Source of the DNA: an uncultured Bacteroidota bacterium
Lineage (GTDB): Bacteria > Bacteroidota > Bacteroidia > 2-12-FULL-35-15
Assembly (NCBI GenBank): GCA_903847205.1
Contig: CAINDA010000044.1
Location: 62,001-126,000 of the forward strand
Direction: 5' to 3'
DNA: 64,000 nucleotides
Both the position numbers and the translations under genes were made by a program. The notes under the pieces are model-generated. The model was not told the DNA's origin, searched no databases, and was given only the letters and a program-made list of their open reading frames with translations. Shown piece by piece: positions 39,629 through 48,025 of the stretch; position 1 is the first letter of the stretch; every line of letters starts with the position of its first letter.

Positions 39629-41644
39629 ATGAAAAAAATCAAAAACATATTTATCCTTTATTTAGTTCTAATTTCTTTTAACGCATCATCACAGGACGAA
39701 GCAAAATGCCAGGAAATGGATAATAAAAAAGCTGTAAAGCTCTATGAACAGGGCATTGATAAAAAAAACAAAAAGGAAGACCGTATGGTATATCTAAAGC
39801 AGGCACTAGATCTTGAACCCGATTATGTTGATGCAAATTTTGTTTATTCCGAAGAGCGCATTAAAACAATGATTTATGAAAACTCTTCGTTTAAGCCGCT
39901 TGAAGCGAATCTAAAAAAAATCATTGAAATCTGCCCCAAGTATCATTCCGACCCATATTATTATCTGGGTTTTATTTATTACGAAGCAGAAAATTGGGTT
40001 GATGCCGAAAAATATTTAAAGCTCTATTTGAATTTTAAGGATGATGATGAAAAAAAATTCAACAAAAACTACGATGCATTATTGTCGCAGGCAAAGCAGA
40101 TGATGCGTTACGCTAAAGTATATAACGATATTTTTAAAAATCCTGTCCCGTTTGATCCTCACCCGGTAGCGGGCATCTGTACTGAAAGAGATGAATACCT
40201 GCCTATTATTTCAGCGGATGATGAGGAAATGCTTTTTACCCGCAAGGTGCCTCTAGTTGATAAAAATGTACTTGGAGCAACCGACAGGGAACTTGAATTA
40301 TTCAGCTACAGTAAGCGTAATCCATCAACGGGAGAGTTTGAAAAAGGAACACGCATGCCCTACCCTTTTAATAAAAATGGAAGCGAAGGCGGTGCTACCA
40401 TGTCAATTGATAATAAACATTTATTTTTTACTGTCTGTAAAAATGAAGGAGGCGCTCAGGTAAACTGCGATATATATTACTCTGACTATATCAGCGGTGA
40501 ATGGACAGAACCGGCCAGAGTGGAAGGCATAAACGACCCTGTATATTGGGATTCACAGCCATCTTTAGCATCTGACGGCAAAACACTTTATTTTGCGAGC
40601 GACCGCAAAGGCGGTTACGGAGGTGTTGATTTATATAAGACAATTAAAAATACTGCAACCGGCCTTTGGAGCCCGCCCGAAAACTTAGGACATGTTATTA
40701 ATACAAACGGCAATGAAATGTCACCTTTTGTCCATTCCGATTTTCAAACGCTTTATTTTTCATCCGACGGTCATCCGGGAATAGGCGGTTACGATATTTT
40801 TATTTCCCGCAAGGGTGCTGATGATAAATGGACAGAGCCCAAAAACATAGGCGTACCAATAAATACTACAGGCGACGATTTAGGTTTTTTTGTGAGTACC
40901 GACGGGCATTTAGGATATTTCGCCTCTAACCTTCCAGCACGCGTTAAGGGCAAATCAGTAGGCGGATATGATATTTATTCATTTGAACTTTATAAAGATG
41001 CCCGCCCGGATGATGTTACTTTCTTGAAAGGAAAAGTTGAAGACAAAGGCAGCGGGGCCAGCAAAAAATTTAAAGTGGAAATAAAAGATGCCTCCACTAA
41101 AAAAGTAACCGAAGCAGTTGTGGATACAGCCTCAGGCCAGTATGTAGCGGTTGTTAATACAAAAGTTAAAAACGATTTAATTGTTACTGTAAAAAAAGAC
41201 AACAATTCCTTCAGCTCACAGCTGATTTCAAAAGATTCACTTATAAATTCGAAGCCGAAGAAAGTCAAAGATCTGGAAGCCGTTCCAATAAAAGTCGGGC
41301 AGACTTATACCCTTAATAATATTTATTACAAAACTAATTCTGCCGATTTAGATCCGCGCTCCATGATTGTTGTAGAGGAGTTTGCTGAATTCTTAAAAGC
41401 CAATCCAACTATAAAAATAGAAGTTTACGGACATACGGATTCGCAGGGAAATGAAGCAGCAAATCTTGCTCTTTCTACCGACCGTGCATTTACAGTACGT
41501 GATATTTTGCTTACAAAAGGAATTGCTGAAAAAAGACTTCAGGCTTTTAAGGGCTTCGGCGCCTCTCAGCCTATCGGCGATAATAATACAGAAGCAGGCA
41601 GGGCAATGAACAGAAGAACAGAATTTTTAATCGTATCAAAATAA
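39629..41644 (+). CDS. TPR-PD40-OmpA family protein, 671 aa
   Basis: Signal peptide (about 1-21 from MKKIKNIFILYLVLIS), TPR-like helices (about 30-150), PD40 propeller blades (about 170-470: LASDGKTLYFASDRKGGYGG, FQTLYFSSDGHPGIGGYD), a short beta domain and a C-terminal OmpA domain with VYGHTDSQGNEAANLALS and NRRTEFLIV. It resembles the protein at 6789 in domain order and probably links the outer membrane to peptidoglycan. The ATG at 39629 is chosen since it begins a proper signal peptide; the upstream ATG at 39530 would add 33 non-signal residues. Confidence 0.88.
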   Translation: MKKIKNIFILYLVLISFNASSQDEAKCQEMDNKKAVKLYEQGIDKKNKKEDRMVYLKQALDLEPDYVDANFVYSEERIKTMIYENSSFKPLEANLKKIIEICPKYHSDPYYYLGFIYYEAENWVDAEKYLKLYLNFKDDDEKKFNKNYDALLSQAKQMMRYAKVYNDIFKNPVPFDPHPVAGICTERDEYLPIISADDEEMLFTRKVPLVDKNVLGATDRELELFSYSKRNPSTGEFEKGTRMPYPFNKNGSEGGATMSIDNKHLFFTVCKNEGGAQVNCDIYYSDYISGEWTEPARVEGINDPVYWDSQPSLASDGKTLYFASDRKGGYGGVDLYKTIKNTATGLWSPPENLGHVINTNGNEMSPFVHSDFQTLYFSSDGHPGIGGYDIFISRKGADDKWTEPKNIGVPINTTGDDLGFFVSTDGHLGYFASNLPARVKGKSVGGYDIYSFELYKDARPDDVTFLKGKVEDKGSGASKKFKVEIKDASTKKVTEAVVDTASGQYVAVVNTKVKNDLIVTVKKDNNSFSSQLISKDSLINSKPKKVKDLEAVPIKVGQTYTLNNIYYKTNSADLDPRSMIVVEEFAEFLKANPTIKIEVYGHTDSQGNEAANLALSTDRAFTVRDILLTKGIAEKRLQAFKGFGASQPIGDNNTEAGRAMNRRTEFLIVSK

Positions 41645-41664
41645 TTTTTACAAACTCGGGCTTC

Positions 41665-42090
41665 TCAAACGTCTTTATTTTTTTTCTGAAAAGATGGATT
41701 GTAGTTTACAAAAATATTGATCCAGATTGCTCTTGAGTTTCTGAATACAATGGGGAACAGCACCAAAATAACTGTAATAATAGCTATAACATTAGGCGCA
41801 ATATCCCATCCGTAATATTGAAAAACAATGAGGTGAACAATTACTGCAAGCAGAGTAGTAACAGCATGGCTTACCATCATTGCCCCCCAGTAAAATCCCG
41901 ATTCACGCACAAAGTCTTCCGAACAAACGGGGCATTTGTCTGGCATTTTGTCAAATAATTTAAGATTATAAGGATTACGGGAAAGAAAAAGATCACCCTC
42001 CTGGCATCGGGGACATTTCAACCTGATAACGCTGTATATCTTCGTTCCCTTTTTAAAAGGATTAACTGCATTCAAAAGTTTCTTAAACAT
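41665..42090 (-). CDS. DUF983 membrane protein with zinc-ribbon N-terminus
   Basis: The N-terminus has two CxxC pairs (LKCPRCQEGDLF and DKCPVCSEDF), a zinc-ribbon-like arrangement, followed by ESGFYWGAMMVSHAVTTLLAV and two hydrophobic segments, the standard DUF983 layout. Function unknown. It is the last gene in a minus-strand run with two small paralogous genes upstream (42111 and 42439). Confidence 0.88.
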   Translation of the reverse strand: MFKKLLNAVNPFKKGTKIYSVIRLKCPRCQEGDLFLSRNPYNLKLFDKMPDKCPVCSEDFVRESGFYWGAMMVSHAVTTLLAVIVHLIVFQYYGWDIAPNVIAIITVILVLFPIVFRNSRAIWINIFVNYNPSFQKKNKDV

Positions 42091-42110
42091 CCGTGTTAAA
42101 ATAAATAAGC

Positions 42111-42389
42111 TTATGCTTTAACGCGTTTGAATGGTGCATCTAATCCCAGAAGAATTTTATTCATCAGGATTTCCTTAGCAATTTCAATAATTTCGAATTG
42201 TTTTTTCGAAAGCTCATCACTTTTAAACATCAGTGAAATATCGAGCTTTTGAATAAAGCTGACTATCAGGTGGTTTTTAATTCCTTTATTTTTTAGTTGA
42301 AGAACAGCATTGTTTATAACTGTTTCCACCGCTTTTGAATTACTGCATTGAATGATTTCTTTTGTAATTGTTTCTTTAAACTGAATCAT
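42111..42389 (-). CDS. Small helical protein, paralogue of the next gene, 92 aa
   Basis: No recognised domain. The pattern FKETITKEIIQCSNSKAV, ETVINNAV and IKNHLIVSFIQKLD aligns well with the 87-residue protein at 42439 (IEKILQSHDETEVEAIIKNA, NKHIIARFEMRLE), so the two arose by duplication. Acidic-basic amphipathic helices, no signal peptide. It lies 20 bases upstream of the DUF983 gene. Confidence 0.7.
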   Translation of the reverse strand: MIQFKETITKEIIQCSNSKAVETVINNAVLQLKNKGIKNHLIVSFIQKLDISLMFKSDELSKKQFEIIEIAKEILMNKILLGLDAPFKRVKA

Positions 42390-42438
42390 GAAATTATTTT
42401 ATTAATGATAATAGAATTATTGTTTTAATAAAATTATT

Positions 42439-42702
42439 TCAGCCGGCATTTTGTAATTCTTCGGCATTTTTGTGAATCACACGAAGCGCTTCTTTCAGAT
42501 TTTTTCGCACCGTTTCATTGTGTGGCTGCTGCTGAACAAAAATTAAATCTGATTCTAACCTCATTTCAAAACGTGCTATAATATGTTTATTGGTTCCGTT
42601 TTCAAGCATTAGATTTGCCGCATTTTTGATTATTGCTTCAACTTCAGTTTCGTCATGCGACTGCAAAATTTTTTCAATCAATTGTTTTCTAAATTCTAAC
42701 AT
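42439..42702 (-). CDS. Small helical protein, paralogue of the previous gene, 87 aa
   Basis: Shares with 42111 the order MxxFxxxIxxxIxxS, VExIIxNA, NKHIIxxFxxxL over the first 55 residues; the C-terminal helices differ. No Cys, no membrane segment. Function unknown. First gene of the run toward DUF983 with a 49-base gap to the next. Confidence 0.7.
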   Translation of the reverse strand: MLEFRKQLIEKILQSHDETEVEAIIKNAANLMLENGTNKHIIARFEMRLESDLIFVQQQPHNETVRKNLKEALRVIHKNAEELQNAG

Positions 42703-42851
42703 TACGTGTGATTTAATAAATTAATACTTTTTTTTAAAAACTACAATCAATAAAAACCAGCCTTACACATTCCTTTTCCTCTTCCTATTGTAATTACTTC
42801 TTTAATTATTCCATAAAACTAATTAATCTTTAGCCGATATCAAATCTATTT

Positions 42852-42965
42852 CTAAAGAATAAACAGCGCCGCCAAAATCATGATTATAATCACAACTAAA
42901 TACTGCCAAATGTCTGTAAAATACCTTCCGTATTCCTTATAAATATTTTTTAAATAATCCAGCAT
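42852..42965 (-). CDS. 37-aa single-pass membrane miniprotein
   Basis: Within the gap 42703-43078 a short minus-strand frame (ATG at 42965, TAG at 42852) encodes an amphipathic Tyr/Lys-rich half (MLDYLKNIYKEYGRYFTDIW) followed by one membrane helix (YLVVIIIMILAALFIL). The clean polar-then-hydrophobic layout favours a genuine small membrane protein. The remainder of the gap is A+T-rich without recognisable features. Confidence 0.5.
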   Translation of the reverse strand: MLDYLKNIYKEYGRYFTDIWQYLVVIIIMILAALFIL

Positions 42966-43078
42966 TCTATCATAAATTATTAATGGGTGTAGTTTTACAT
43001 TTATTCAGGCAAATTTAGAAGTTCCATTTTAAGTTTTGAAAAAATAATTTAATCATATTTTATTTCATTCCTTACTCA

Positions 43079-43672
43079 TTATAAAATGGAGGGATTCAGA
43101 ATTTCGTTGTCAGTATATTTTTTAAGTTGAGGAAAGAAGATTTCAAATTCATTTTCAAATAAATGATAATGCTCTTTCAAATCATGTATTGCATACTCCA
43201 TATTTGATTCGAATGCAGTTCTCCCGGCCATTCCTGACAAAACTTTTTCAATTCCTTCTAATTTGGAGTATGCAAAAAGGATATCATGCTGCAGCATATA
43301 CTTGGTAAACTGCGCTGATTTTTCCGGAAGTACAGAGTGGTTGTTTTTTATAATCGCATAAATATGCTGTGTGAATTGATTTAATTCAATATCAGAATGG
43401 GCATTCCAGTTCTTTGCTAAAAAATGATCATAAAAAATATCAACTATTACGCCCGCATATTTTCTGTATTTACTCCGCAGCCGTTCTTTGCTCTGCCCTA
43501 CTATTAAATGTGTATCAGTAAACAAATCTATTTTACGGTGAAGCAGAATCCCCTTTTGTATGTCCGGGTTATAGTTTTTATAGCTGCTTCCTTTAACAGA
43601 ATCTGCAATAAAATTTCCAATGATAATGCCTTCGTTACTGCCCGACAAATACAGGTGGGATAAAAAATTCAT
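43079..43672 (-). CDS. acpH: Acyl carrier protein phosphodiesterase (DUF479)
   Basis: Removes 4'-phosphopantetheine from acyl carrier protein. MNFLSHLYLSG at the N-terminus, GNFIADSVKG near 19-28, GILLHRKIDLFTDTH near 41-55 and the metal-binding VIVDIFYDHFLAKNW near 75-89 are the family hallmarks (HD-like metal site). Length 197 aa is normal. It is transcribed divergently from the membrane protein at 43767. Confidence 0.9.
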   Translation of the reverse strand: MNFLSHLYLSGSNEGIIIGNFIADSVKGSSYKNYNPDIQKGILLHRKIDLFTDTHLIVGQSKERLRSKYRKYAGVIVDIFYDHFLAKNWNAHSDIELNQFTQHIYAIIKNNHSVLPEKSAQFTKYMLQHDILFAYSKLEGIEKVLSGMAGRTAFESNMEYAIHDLKEHYHLFENEFEIFFPQLKKYTDNEILNPSIL

Positions 43673-43766
43673 TTTATTTTGAATAGTTTAGTAAATTTAA
43701 TCAATATAATCCGCCTTTAACATTAACAGTTATTTATTTTGAAATTAAACAATACTGATTAAATTG

Positions 43767-45104
43767 ATGAAATTATTCAACCGCCTTGTTATCTCAATTA
43801 TTATTTTAATTGTCACAGTCTGCTCTTCCAACATTCAGTGGGGAAAAGATAATTGGAAAAACATTATTAAAGCGGACGGAAAGGGTAATTATGCATACCT
43901 CCCGGCAGTTTTTATTTATCATGATTTGAATTTTTCTTTTTTTGATTCTATAGAAACAAAATATCCCAACCCGCCGATATATTATGATTACCGCATTCAT
44001 CACAATGGAACAACAGCTGATAAATATTTTGCAGGCACTGCGGCCGCCATTCTTCCTTTTTTTTTAGCAGCTCATGCAATTACTTGTTTTATTGGTTTCC
44101 CTGCCGACGGCTATTCTAAGTTATATCTTATCGGAGTAAACATTGCAGCCATTTTCTATCTGCTTACAGCCTTAATTTTTGTTAAAAAAATATTAAAACT
44201 GTACGAAGCATCTGATGCACTTACAAGTTTTTTATTGATTGCGATGACATTTGCAACTAATGTATTTTATTATACAGTGTGCGAACCAGCTATGTCGCAC
44301 ATTTATTCGTTTGCATTTATTACTATGTTTATTTACTACATGCGCAATTATTTTCTGTCTTCAGAAAGCCTCTATATAATTATTTTAGGGGCATTACTGG
44401 GAATTATTACTTTTATCCGCCCTGTAAATGTTTTAATAATCTTAATCGCCCCATTTATTTCAGGCGATAAAAAAACCTTTAATAATGGAATTAAATATTT
44501 GAAAACTCACATATCCGCAGGTATTTCAGCGGGTTTTGTTTTTCTGTCAATTGTTTCAGTTCAGCTTCTGATTTACAAACTGCAGACAGGATGTTTTTGG
44601 ATTGATTCGTATGGAAGCGAAAAATTTAATTGGAATAATCCCCGGCCATTCGATTTTTTATTCAGCTTTAAAAAAGGACTTTTTATTTATACGCCAATCG
44701 CTTTTTTAAGCCTATTGGGTTTTGGGGGATTATTTAAGCAGAATAAATTTCAGTTTTATTCGCTGGCAGTTTTTTTACTTTCATTGCTTTATGTGCTGTC
44801 GTCCTGGTGGAGCTGGTGGTATGGAGGCAGCTTCAGCTCAAGAGTATGTATTGATTATTATGCGGTAATGTGCCTGCTTATTTGTTTTGCATTTAACTTT
44901 CTAAAAACAAAACGGAGGAGAATCCTCTACTCATCATTAATTTTAAGCTTTTTAATACTATGCCAGATTCAAACATATCAATACAGGTATTATTTTATCC
45001 ATTGGGAAAAAATGGATAAGCAGCATTACTGGAATGTTTTTATGCGTGTAGATTTATTAAAAAGCCACGAGAACCCAAATGACGATTTATTGAAGGAATT
45101 ATAA
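43767..45104 (+). CDS. Multi-pass membrane protein, GT-C glycosyltransferase-like
   Basis: About ten membrane segments. The first loop has KADGKGNYAYLPAVFIYHDL and later HHNGTTADKYFAGTAAAILP, a pattern seen in Bacteroidota membrane proteins related to the GT-C (PMT/ArnT) fold, which use polyprenyl-phosphate sugars in the periplasm. No catalytic site is certain, since the Asp in KADGKG is the only obvious candidate. The ATG at 43767 is used; the frame begins one codon earlier with TTG. The 3' end overlaps mazG convergently by six bases. Confidence 0.65.
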   Translation: MKLFNRLVISIIILIVTVCSSNIQWGKDNWKNIIKADGKGNYAYLPAVFIYHDLNFSFFDSIETKYPNPPIYYDYRIHHNGTTADKYFAGTAAAILPFFLAAHAITCFIGFPADGYSKLYLIGVNIAAIFYLLTALIFVKKILKLYEASDALTSFLLIAMTFATNVFYYTVCEPAMSHIYSFAFITMFIYYMRNYFLSSESLYIIILGALLGIITFIRPVNVLIILIAPFISGDKKTFNNGIKYLKTHISAGISAGFVFLSIVSVQLLIYKLQTGCFWIDSYGSEKFNWNNPRPFDFLFSFKKGLFIYTPIAFLSLLGFGGLFKQNKFQFYSLAVFLLSLLYVLSSWWSWWYGGSFSSRVCIDYYAVMCLLICFAFNFLKTKRRRILYSSLILSFLILCQIQTYQYRYYFIHWEKMDKQHYWNVFMRVDLLKSHENPNDDLLKEL

Positions 45105-45890
45105 TTTTTTTGCTTCATTCCAATAAACATCCATTTCTTTCAAAGTCATGTCACTTAACTGTTTCCCCGCTTTTTCCGCCTGACTTTCCAGATATTGAAA
45201 ACGCTTGATGAATTTTCTATTTGTTTTTTCAAGTGCGTCTTCCGGACTTATTTCCTTAAAGCGTGCATAATTAATTAACGAAAATAAAACATCACCAAAC
45301 TCTTCCTCTGCTTTTTCCTTGGATGAATTTGTATCAATTTCATGTTTAAATTCAGCGATTTCTTCAACTACTTTTTCCCATACCTGTTCAGGCTTGTCCC
45401 AGTCGAAACCAACGGCACGTGCTTTTTCCTGTATCCGTTCAGCTTTTATCAGCGAAGGAAGTGAAACCGGAACACCGCTCAACACAGACTTACTGCCTTC
45501 TTTTAATTTTAACTTCTCCCAGTTTTCTTTCACCTGCTGTTCGTTTTCTACTTTAACATCACTGTAAATATGAGGGTGGCGGTGAATTAATTTTTCACAA
45601 AGCGAATTAATTACGTCGGCAATATTAAAGCCTGCTGTGAGAGGATCCCCGCCCTCTTTTGTTTCAGAAGCGATACGTGCATAAAAAACAATATGTAAAA
45701 GAACATCACCTAATTCTTTTTTTATGTTCAGCATATCTTTGTCAAGAATAGCATCTGCCAGTTCGTATGTTTCTTCAATTGTCAAATGGCGTAAACTTTC
45801 TATGGTCTGCTTTTTATCCCATGGACATTTTTCTCTCAACTCATCCATAATGGTTAATAAACGTTCGAATGCTTTTAATTTTTCCTGCAT
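45099..45890 (-). CDS. mazG: Nucleoside triphosphate pyrophosphohydrolase MazG
   Basis: House-cleaning enzyme that hydrolyses (aberrant) NTPs to NMP and pyrophosphate. Both halves of the duplicated MazG domain are present: CPWDKKQTIESLRHLTIEET with ELGDVLLHIVFYA, and VGFDWDKPEQVWEKVVEEI with EEFGDVLFSLINYAR. Length 263 aa is typical. Single gene, convergent with the one before. Confidence 0.95.
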   Translation of the reverse strand: MQEKLKAFERLLTIMDELREKCPWDKKQTIESLRHLTIEETYELADAILDKDMLNIKKELGDVLLHIVFYARIASETKEGGDPLTAGFNIADVINSLCEKLIHRHPHIYSDVKVENEQQVKENWEKLKLKEGSKSVLSGVPVSLPSLIKAERIQEKARAVGFDWDKPEQVWEKVVEEIAEFKHEIDTNSSKEKAEEEFGDVLFSLINYARFKEISPEDALEKTNRKFIKRFQYLESQAEKAGKQLSDMTLKEMDVYWNEAKKL

Positions 45891-46063
45891 ATTTCTAATT
45901 ATTAAAAATCTAAAATCGGCCTTCTTTATTTAATGAAATTGAAACATGAATGTTCTCATATTTCAAATTATCTTTGTCGAATGTACTAATTATTCAGTTT
46001 CAATTTGTAAATTCATATAAAGTGGATTTTCACATCAATTCAATTTCACACTGATAATTTTAA

Positions 46064-46071
46064 TATTTTTG
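46064..46071 (+). promoter_or_regulatory. Putative -7 box
   Basis: TATTTTTG fits TAnnTTTG, 25 bases before the ATG at 46097; TTTC at 46044-46047 might act as a degenerate -33 element. Confidence 0.4.
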
Positions 46072-46096
46072 TAAGAATAGATATTTTACTTTTTAA

Positions 46097-47206
46097 ATGA
46101 ATAAAATAAAAAAGCTGTGCAAGATTGTCATTGCAGCTGTTCTGATACTTCAGCCAATTATTCTGCCGGCGCAGAATTTACCTCAGCACGATTTTTTAAT
46201 TTCTGCCCAGGGCCATTACGGCTTTATATTGGCGCACCGTAATGACATGGCTCATTTGATAAAAGGGCATATTTACGGCGGAGAGTTGAATTATATTTTT
46301 CGCACTAATGGCTGTAAACCATGGCAGCAGATACATAAATACCCTGAAATAGGAATCTGTTTTCTGCACATGTATTTGTCTAATCCGCAGCAGTTAGGAA
46401 ATCTGGAAGCTTTATATCCTTATACAAATATCCGGCTGAATAAACAGAGCAGGAGAAACCACCTGAATCTTAGGATAGGTGTAGGACTCGCTTATGATAC
46501 AAAGCCATTCGACAGAATTGAAAATCATCAAAACAATGTTATCGGGTCGCACTTTAATGGTTTTGTAAACCTTAGATTAAGTGAAGCAATTATGCTTTCT
46601 GACGCGTGGAGATTGGATGCCGGCGTTGGATTAACGCACGCATCAAATGCTGCAATGAGTACACCAAATTTGGGATTGAATATGGCTACGGTCAACTTAG
46701 GATTAGGATATGCATTCGGAAATAAGGTTTGTAAAATTATTAAAGATTCAATACCGCCTGTCCAGATGGACTGGCAGTTTTCTGTGATCGGTGTTACCGG
46801 TATAAAACAGCTGGAGGCTCCCGGCGGTCCGGAATATATTGCTTACGGTTTTCAGGCCAATATTTACAGAACATTGAATTATAAAAATAAGCTGGGCGGG
46901 GGAATTGAAGCTGCATATAACAATGCAACTAAAAAAGTTTGGGAAAATGACTCTGTTTATAATTCCCCCTTTAAAGATATTGTTCAGGCGGGGGTAAAAA
47001 TCTCATATGCATTTACAATAGACAGGCTGACTCTTCCCGTTGATTTTGGCGTTTATTTATACAAGCAGCAACCCTATAACGGAATATTTTTTCACCGTAT
47101 CGGCTTAAGATACATGGTTACAAAACATATTATTGCAAATGCTACATTACTTACGCACTGGGCAAAAGCCGATTATTTTGAGTGGGGAATAGGTTATCAA
47201 TTTTAA
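46097..47206 (+). CDS. PagL-like acyloxyacyl hydrolase / lipid A 3-O-deacylase
   Basis: Outer-membrane enzyme expected to trim an acyl chain from lipid A. Signal peptide (about 1-25, ending LPAQN), then a beta-barrel-like sequence with GLTHASNAAMSTPNLGLNM near residue 180, which matches the PagL catalytic His-x-Ser-Asn block. At 369 residues it has an extra C-terminal barrel-like half (VTGIKQLEAPGGPEYIAYGF onward) as in other Bacteroidota members. Its neighbours are also envelope genes. Confidence 0.8.
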   Translation: MNKIKKLCKIVIAAVLILQPIILPAQNLPQHDFLISAQGHYGFILAHRNDMAHLIKGHIYGGELNYIFRTNGCKPWQQIHKYPEIGICFLHMYLSNPQQLGNLEALYPYTNIRLNKQSRRNHLNLRIGVGLAYDTKPFDRIENHQNNVIGSHFNGFVNLRLSEAIMLSDAWRLDAGVGLTHASNAAMSTPNLGLNMATVNLGLGYAFGNKVCKIIKDSIPPVQMDWQFSVIGVTGIKQLEAPGGPEYIAYGFQANIYRTLNYKNKLGGGIEAAYNNATKKVWENDSVYNSPFKDIVQAGVKISYAFTIDRLTLPVDFGVYLYKQQPYNGIFFHRIGLRYMVTKHIIANATLLTHWAKADYFEWGIGYQF

Positions 47207-47287
47207 ATTTTTTCAGGCCGATAAAAATGATTCACAATTCAATATGAATTTTGAATTTCAATTAAATAAAATTTACAACGTTTTAAA

Positions 47288-48025
47288 ATGAAAAAAATAC
47301 AAAAAAAAGGAATCACATTATTATTATCTGCAATAATTTTACTTTCTGCATGTAAAAAAGAAAACATGTGCGACTGCATTAAACGTACCGGTGCAATTAC
47401 CACTGAAACACGCGCGATAAGTGGTTTTAATATGGTGTATGTGGAAGATAATTTAAATGTTTTTATTACTCAGGATTCAACTTTTGAAGTGAAAGTAGAA
47501 GCTGGTAAAAATATTGTTCCTCTAATAGAAACCTCTGTATCAGACGGGACTTTATTTATAAAAAACAATAATCGCTGCAACTGGACGCGCAGTTACGATA
47601 AGCCTTTTAATGTTTACATTAAAATGCCAGTTATAAAATACATTACTTCAGACGGCACCGGGAACATACAAAGTATGAATACCATTACAACTGATGCTTT
47701 TGATGTGCAGACCAAAAACTCCGGAAACATTGAATTAACTATAAATAATTCAAAAATCACTTCTCACATGCATGGTTCCGGGGATTTAACTTTACATGGA
47801 AAAACAACCGAACATGCATGTGATATCGGAGGCACTGCATTTTTAAAATGTCAGGACCTGCTGACAACCACTACATGGGTCCACACTTATACAACTGGTA
47901 TCTGCACAGTTACTGCTGCCCATTTAACCTGCCTGATTGATTATATTGGAGATGTAAATTGTTACGGAAACCCAGTAGTATTGCAGGATATTCAAACGGG
48001 GGCAGGACGGCTGTATCTGAAATGA
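47288..48025 (+). CDS. DUF2807 (head GIN domain) lipoprotein
   Basis: Lipobox at about residue 21 (LLSACKKE), followed by the DUF2807 beta-helix: AISGFNMVYVEDNLNVFIT, TFEVKVEAGKNIVPLIET, then repeated short strands with SGDGTG-like turns (ITSDGTGNIQ, MHGSGDLTLHG). Role unknown; such proteins are thought to be surface or periplasmic. Its stop overlaps the next start as ATGA (48022-48025), so the two genes are translationally coupled. Confidence 0.85.
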   Translation: MKKIQKKGITLLLSAIILLSACKKENMCDCIKRTGAITTETRAISGFNMVYVEDNLNVFITQDSTFEVKVEAGKNIVPLIETSVSDGTLFIKNNNRCNWTRSYDKPFNVYIKMPVIKYITSDGTGNIQSMNTITTDAFDVQTKNSGNIELTINNSKITSHMHGSGDLTLHGKTTEHACDIGGTAFLKCQDLLTTTTWVHTYTTGICTVTAAHLTCLIDYIGDVNCYGNPVVLQDIQTGAGRLYLK

